Shown here: piece after piece, positions 60,102-64,000 of the stretch
Layout: each line of letters starts with the position of its first letter
Numbering within the stretch: position 1 is the first letter of the stretch
NCBI GenBank assembly: GCA_011082265.1
Contig: CP049781.1
Location: 248,001-312,000, forward strand
Direction of reading: 5' to 3'
DNA from: Candidatus Lachnocurva vaginae
Lineage (GTDB): Bacteria > Bacillota > Clostridia > Lachnospirales > Lachnospiraceae
DNA length: 64,000 nt
The notes under the pieces: generated by a model
Databases searched by the model: none
What the model was told of the DNA's origin: nothing
Seen by the model: only the letters and a program-made list of their open reading frames with translations
Translations under genes and position numbers: made by a program

Positions 60102-62450
60102 ATGAACGATAATAGGAATAATGATCAAAATAATAAAAACAATAAAAATAATAAAAATAATAAAAATAATAAAAAACAGTCTTTATTTGCTTTTATATTA
60201 ATTGCTTTAATAGCTATTTTTATCACTACTATCATATATAATTCAACAGCAGGAAGCAGTTCTAAGCAAATACCATATTCGGATTTCCTTGATTTGGTTG
60301 AAAAGAATGAAGTTAAACAAGTAAGCTTTAATGGAAATAAAATTAATATTGAACTTACAAAGGATTCTGATTATAAGGGAACTAAATCGGAAAAGAGTAG
60401 AATGGATTACTACTATCAGCTTACAGGACAGAAATTAAATATGACATATTATACTCCTGTTTTAGGTGACAAGGATTTACTTCCATTACTAAGAAAACAT
60501 AATGTAAAAATTACTGCAGTTATATCAACAGGTACAGCTTCATTTATATATAACCTGCTTTCATTTATATTACCTATTCTTATTTTATGGGGACTTTTCG
60601 GACTTTTTATGAAAAAGATGGGCGGATCTTCCATGGGAATGGGAGTAGGAAAAAGCAATGCAAAGGTTTATGTTCAAAAGTCTACAGGTGTAACATTTAA
60701 AGATGTTGCAGGACAGGATGAAGCTAAAGAATCTTTGGAAGAAGTGGTCGATTTTCTTAAATTTCCACAAAAGTATACGAAAATCGGAGCTAAGCTTCCT
60801 AAAGGTGCTCTACTTGTGGGCCCTCCGGGAACAGGAAAGACACTTCTTGCAAAAGCTGTTGCAGGTGAAGCGGGAGTTCCATTCTTTTCACTAGCGGGTT
60901 CGGATTTTGTTGAAATGTTTGTCGGTGTAGGTGCATCCAGAGTAAGAGATTTATTTAAGGAAGCACAAAAGCAAGCACCTTGTATTATATTTATAGACGA
61001 AATTGATGCTATAGGTAAGAGCAGAGATTCAAGATACGGTGGTGGAAATGATGAAAGAGAACAGACTCTTAATCAGCTTCTTGCAGAGATGGACGGATTC
61101 GATACATCGAAGGGACTTTTAGTGCTTGCAGCGACAAATAGACCGGAAGTTCTTGATAAAGCACTTTTAAGACCGGGACGTTTCGATAGAAGAATTATTG
61201 TGAATAGACCTGACCTTAAAGGAAGAGAAGCAACACTTAAGGTTCATTCAAGAGATGTGCTTATGGATGATACTGTTGACTTACATGCACTTGCACTTGC
61301 TTCTGCAGGACTTGTAGGATCGGATCTTGCAAATATTATAAATGAAGCTGCAATCGTTGCTGTAAAACATAATAGAAAATATGTAAATCAGGCGGATCTT
61401 TTTGAAGCATTTGAAAATGTGGCAGTCGGAGGAAAAGAAAAGAAAGACCATGTAATGAGCGATCGCGAGAGAAAGATAGTGTCTTATCATGAAGTAGGAC
61501 ATGCTCTTGTAACAGCTCTTCAAAAGCATACGGAGCCTGTACAAAAGATTACTATAGTTCCTAGAACTATGGGAGCACTCGGATATACGCTTCAAACTCC
61601 TGAAGAAGAAAAATTCTTACAAACAAAGGAAGAAATGCTATCAGAAATAAGAACTCTTATGGCAGGTCGTGCAGCTGAGGAACTTATACTTGATTCTCCT
61701 ACAAGCGGAGCGGCAGATGACATAGAGAAAGCAACATCAATTGCAAAGAATATGATAACGAGATTTGGTATGTCTGAAGAATTTGGAATGATGGGGCTTG
61801 CTACTGTAGAAAGTCAGTATTTGGGAGGAAGAGCATCACTTACTTGCGGAGAAGAGACAGCTTCAAAGATTGATGAAGACGTAAGAAAAACTCTTGAGAG
61901 TATGTTTATGGAAGCTAAAAAGCTGCTTGTAGAAAATAGAGACATACTTGATCATATTGCAGGATATCTATATAAGCATGAAACAATTACCGGAAAAGAA
62001 TTTATGACAATCTTCTGTAGAATGAAGGATATTCCGATGCCTTCAAATAAAGAAATTGAACCGGGCAGCAAAAAGAAAGAGGTTGCAGAGAAGACGGCAG
62101 GTGAATTCTTAAAAGGATTTAACGAAGGCGAAATCGTTATTGAAGGCGATGAAAATGCTTTGTTTAAAAAGGATAGAAGAGAAGAAGCAGATAATAGATA
62201 TGAAAATGTTACACCTGATGATGAGAAATTTTTGAATCAGTGTGTCCTTCAATATGATGAGAAAAAGAAAAGAGAAGAAGCTTTTGAAAATGAAGATAAA
62301 GAAGCTTTGAAAAATGAAGATAAAGAAGCTTTGAAAAATGAAGATAAAGAAGTTTTGAAAAATGAAGATAAGGAAGCTTTTGAAAATAAAGATAAAGAAT
62401 CTGATGAAGATAAAGAAGCTTTTGAAGATAAAGGAGAAAAAAATCAGTAA
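60102..62450 (+). CDS. ftsH: ATP-dependent zinc metalloprotease FtsH with repeat-rich termini
   Basis: Membrane AAA protease for quality control. Order: Asn/Lys repeat tail (1-26, six NNK units), helix 1 (about 27-46), extracytoplasmic domain, helix 2 (about 148-170), AAA module (Walker A GPPGTGKT at 240-247, Walker B IIFIDEIDAIG, SRH RPGRFDRRI) and peptidase with HEVGH (463-467). The C-terminus (about 640-782) is a long acidic tail, ending in 8-residue NEDKEALK-like repeats (residues 727 onward). 782 aa is 100-150 more than typical, all in the two tails. AGGAGG precedes the ATG. Confidence 0.96.
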   Translation: MNDNRNNDQNNKNNKNNKNNKNNKKQSLFAFILIALIAIFITTIIYNSTAGSSSKQIPYSDFLDLVEKNEVKQVSFNGNKINIELTKDSDYKGTKSEKSRMDYYYQLTGQKLNMTYYTPVLGDKDLLPLLRKHNVKITAVISTGTASFIYNLLSFILPILILWGLFGLFMKKMGGSSMGMGVGKSNAKVYVQKSTGVTFKDVAGQDEAKESLEEVVDFLKFPQKYTKIGAKLPKGALLVGPPGTGKTLLAKAVAGEAGVPFFSLAGSDFVEMFVGVGASRVRDLFKEAQKQAPCIIFIDEIDAIGKSRDSRYGGGNDEREQTLNQLLAEMDGFDTSKGLLVLAATNRPEVLDKALLRPGRFDRRIIVNRPDLKGREATLKVHSRDVLMDDTVDLHALALASAGLVGSDLANIINEAAIVAVKHNRKYVNQADLFEAFENVAVGGKEKKDHVMSDRERKIVSYHEVGHALVTALQKHTEPVQKITIVPRTMGALGYTLQTPEEEKFLQTKEEMLSEIRTLMAGRAAEELILDSPTSGAADDIEKATSIAKNMITRFGMSEEFGMMGLATVESQYLGGRASLTCGEETASKIDEDVRKTLESMFMEAKKLLVENRDILDHIAGYLYKHETITGKEFMTIFCRMKDIPMPSNKEIEPGSKKKEVAEKTAGEFLKGFNEGEIVIEGDENALFKKDRREEADNRYENVTPDDEKFLNQCVLQYDEKKKREEAFENEDKEALKNEDKEALKNEDKEVLKNEDKEAFENKDKESDEDKEAFEDKGEKNQ
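62280..62417 (+). repeat. 24-bp repeats in the 3' end of ftsH
   Basis: Five in-frame 24-bp units (62280-62399) encode AFENEDKE, ALKNEDKE twice, VLKNEDKE and AFENKDKE, followed by a shortened six-residue unit SDEDKE. Units two and three are identical in DNA. The product is an acidic, probably disordered tail. Confidence 0.95.
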
Positions 62451-62504
62451 GATATAGTATAAAGGAAGAATATAGTAATAGGTTTAGGAAATTTTTAATT
62501 ATAT

Positions 62505-64000
62505 ATGTTTGATTTTGAAAAAGAATTAAAAAAACTTCCGGATTCTCCCGGAGTATATATAATGCACGATGATAAGGATGCGATTATTTATGTAGGAAAG
62601 GCGAAAAGCCTTACGAAAAGAGTACATCAATATTTCCAAAATAGTCACGATGAAGGCATTAAGAAAAATCAAATGGTAAAAAAGATTGCATATTTTGAAT
62701 ATATAATAACTGACTCGGAACTTGAGGCACTTATATTGGAATGCAATCTTATAAAAGAGCATAGACCGAAATATAATACTATGCTTAGAGATGATAAAAC
62801 ATATCCGTATATAAAAGTGACTCTTGGAGAATCTTATCCAAGAGTCCTCTTTGTTCGTAGAGTATTAAGAGATAAAAGCCTTTATTTTGGACCATTTTCG
62901 TCTGCAAGTTCGGTGAAAAATACTATAGATTTTATACATACATATTTTAAGATAAGAATCTGTAACAGAGATTTTCCAAAAATGATAGGTAAAAAAGGTC
63001 CCTGCCTTGCTTATCATATAAAAACTTGTGACGGGATTTGTATAGGAAAAATAACTGAAGGAGAATATAAAAAGAATGTAGATAAAGTTCTTGAATTTCT
63101 AAATGGAAATGATAAAGAGGCAATAAATTATCTTACAAAAAAAATGTATAAAGCTTCAGAAGAATTGGAATTTGAAGAAGCACAGAAATTTAAAGATCTT
63201 ATAGAGTCTATAAGGTTCTGTACGCAAAAGCAGAAAATTACGGAAACGAATATTGAAGATGAAGATATTATTGCTTATGAAAGTGATTCCTATCTTGCAG
63301 TTGTTGCAATATTTTTCATAAGAGGCGGAAAGCTTATAGGACGTGACAGCTTCTTTCTTAAGATTGCAAAAAATGAATCGGGAAAGGAAATTATAAGAGC
63401 ATTTATTGAGCAATTTTATTCCGGAACGCCTTTTATTCCAAGGGATATTTATGTCGAAGATGGATTTGAAGATATAGACGTAATCGAGAATTGGCTTACC
63501 GATAAGAAGGGGCAAAAAGTTCATATTAAAAATGTAAAAAAAGGAAAGAAGAAAAAGCTTATAGATCTTGCAAAAAAGAATGCATATCTCGTGCTTAAAA
63601 ATGAAAGGGAAAAGTATTTAACTGAAGAGAAGAAAACTATTGGAGCTATGAAAGAACTTTCAAAAATCTTAAAAATGGATAATTTAAATCGACTGGAAGC
63701 GTATGATATATCAAATACGAATGGATATCAATCTGTAGGCTCTATGGTTGTATTTGAAGGAGGTAAACCGAAGAGGTCGGATTATAGAAAGTTTAGAATA
63801 AAAACAGTTATAGGACCAAATGATTATGCTTCAATGAGAGAAGTCTTAACCAGGAGATTTTCTCATGGACTTTCTAAAATGCCGGAAATTGAAAAAAAAG
63901 ATTCATTTACATCTTTTCCTGATGTTATAATGATGGATGGAGGCAGAGGACAGGTAAATATTGCACTTTCAGTTTTAGATGAGCTTCATCTTAATATACC
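62505..64000 (+). CDS. uvrC: Excinuclease ABC subunit C (3' end outside window)
   Basis: Nuclease that makes both incisions in nucleotide excision repair. Reading from ATG 62505 gives 498 codons open to the window end. GIY-YIG domain at the N-terminus: LPDSPGVYIMHDDKDAIIYV, then GKAKSLTKRVHQYF; UVR motif around residues 205-240 (EELEFEEAQKFKDLIESIRF); the RNase H-like 5'-nuclease half begins AYDISNTNG and reaches MMDGGRGQVNIALSV. The C-terminal helix-hairpin-helix is beyond the edge. TTTAGGAA about 15 bases upstream is a weak ribosome-binding site. Confidence 0.95.
   Translation, partial: MFDFEKELKKLPDSPGVYIMHDDKDAIIYVGKAKSLTKRVHQYFQNSHDEGIKKNQMVKKIAYFEYIITDSELEALILECNLIKEHRPKYNTMLRDDKTYPYIKVTLGESYPRVLFVRRVLRDKSLYFGPFSSASSVKNTIDFIHTYFKIRICNRDFPKMIGKKGPCLAYHIKTCDGICIGKITEGEYKKNVDKVLEFLNGNDKEAINYLTKKMYKASEELEFEEAQKFKDLIESIRFCTQKQKITETNIEDEDIIAYESDSYLAVVAIFFIRGGKLIGRDSFFLKIAKNESGKEIIRAFIEQFYSGTPFIPRDIYVEDGFEDIDVIENWLTDKKGQKVHIKNVKKGKKKKLIDLAKKNAYLVLKNEREKYLTEEKKTIGAMKELSKILKMDNLNRLEAYDISNTNGYQSVGSMVVFEGGKPKRSDYRKFRIKTVIGPNDYASMREVLTRRFSHGLSKMPEIEKKDSFTSFPDVIMMDGGRGQVNIALSVLDELHLNI

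Overview
The window is a 64 kb stretch of a low-GC, A+T-rich Clostridia-type (Bacillota) chromosome. The two flagellins, the ECF vitamin transporters, the half-size ChrA pair, a long class-2-looking IleRS, the C69 dipeptidase and the GGDEF receptors point to Lachnospiraceae or a close relative. That placement is inference from gene content, not a database match. There is no phage, insertion sequence, CRISPR array, tRNA or rRNA that I can support; this is mostly core chromosome with some accessory surface and signalling genes.

Layout. 1-6 kb: end of an aminotransferase, trmL, the shared ECF module (ecfA1-ecfA2-ecfT), truA, then rplM-rpsI behind a perfect sigma-A promoter and a structured leader. 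6-10.3 kb: two tandem paralogous 7TM-GGDEF receptors on the minus strand, then a small isolated transcription unit that seems to encode only a 27-residue peptide. 10.3-15.2 kb: a YitT-type membrane protein and two flagellin genes forming a tandem duplication that includes promoter, 5' leader and 3' structured end. 15.2-20.9 kb: a YuiF-type transporter, an SPFH protein with a small ribbon-helix-helix-like partner, an FMN riboswitch with ribU, then ispE (carrying an 11-copy hexapeptide repeat) and a GntR regulator. 21-24.4 kb: a divergent AraC regulator and a peroxiredoxin/AhpF-like pair whose reductase has the domain order of E. coli AhpF reversed. 24.5-34 kb: YibE/YibF with a MacB-like ABC transporter, an SGNH protein, a membrane pyrophosphatase, a PfkB kinase, and folT behind what I read as a THF riboswitch on the minus strand. 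34.3-37.8 kb: a YdjI-YdjG-YdjH-like membrane-stress cluster without pspA. 37.8-42 kb: the fruR-fruK-fruA operon with paired operator-like repeats, and an HPr that lacks the regulatory Ser46. 42-64 kb: a J-domain protein, a ChrA pair, ileS, a CPBP protease, a secreted protein with three IDG...W modules, dnaE, pfkA, a SpoU methyltransferase, a RelQ-type alarmone synthetase, a MATE exporter, a C69 dipeptidase, ftsH and the 5' part of uvrC.

How it fits together. The ECF energising module (EcfA1A2T) can serve the two substrate-binding subunits seen here, RibU and FolT, each of which is switched by a riboswitch for its own vitamin. Flagellins are read from sigma-D-type promoters with GGA-rich leaders suggestive of CsrA control. 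Fructose uptake is self-contained (regulator, kinase, IIABC), but the adjacent HPr could not be Ser46-phosphorylated. A recurring oddity is in-frame repeat expansion (ispE, the YuiF-type transporter loop, both ends of ftsH, an A6-8GT repeat after gntR).

The strongest candidates for something undescribed are the 27-aa peptide transcription unit, the ispE hexapeptide repeat, and the duplicated flagellin 3' RNA structure whose substitutions keep its base pairs.
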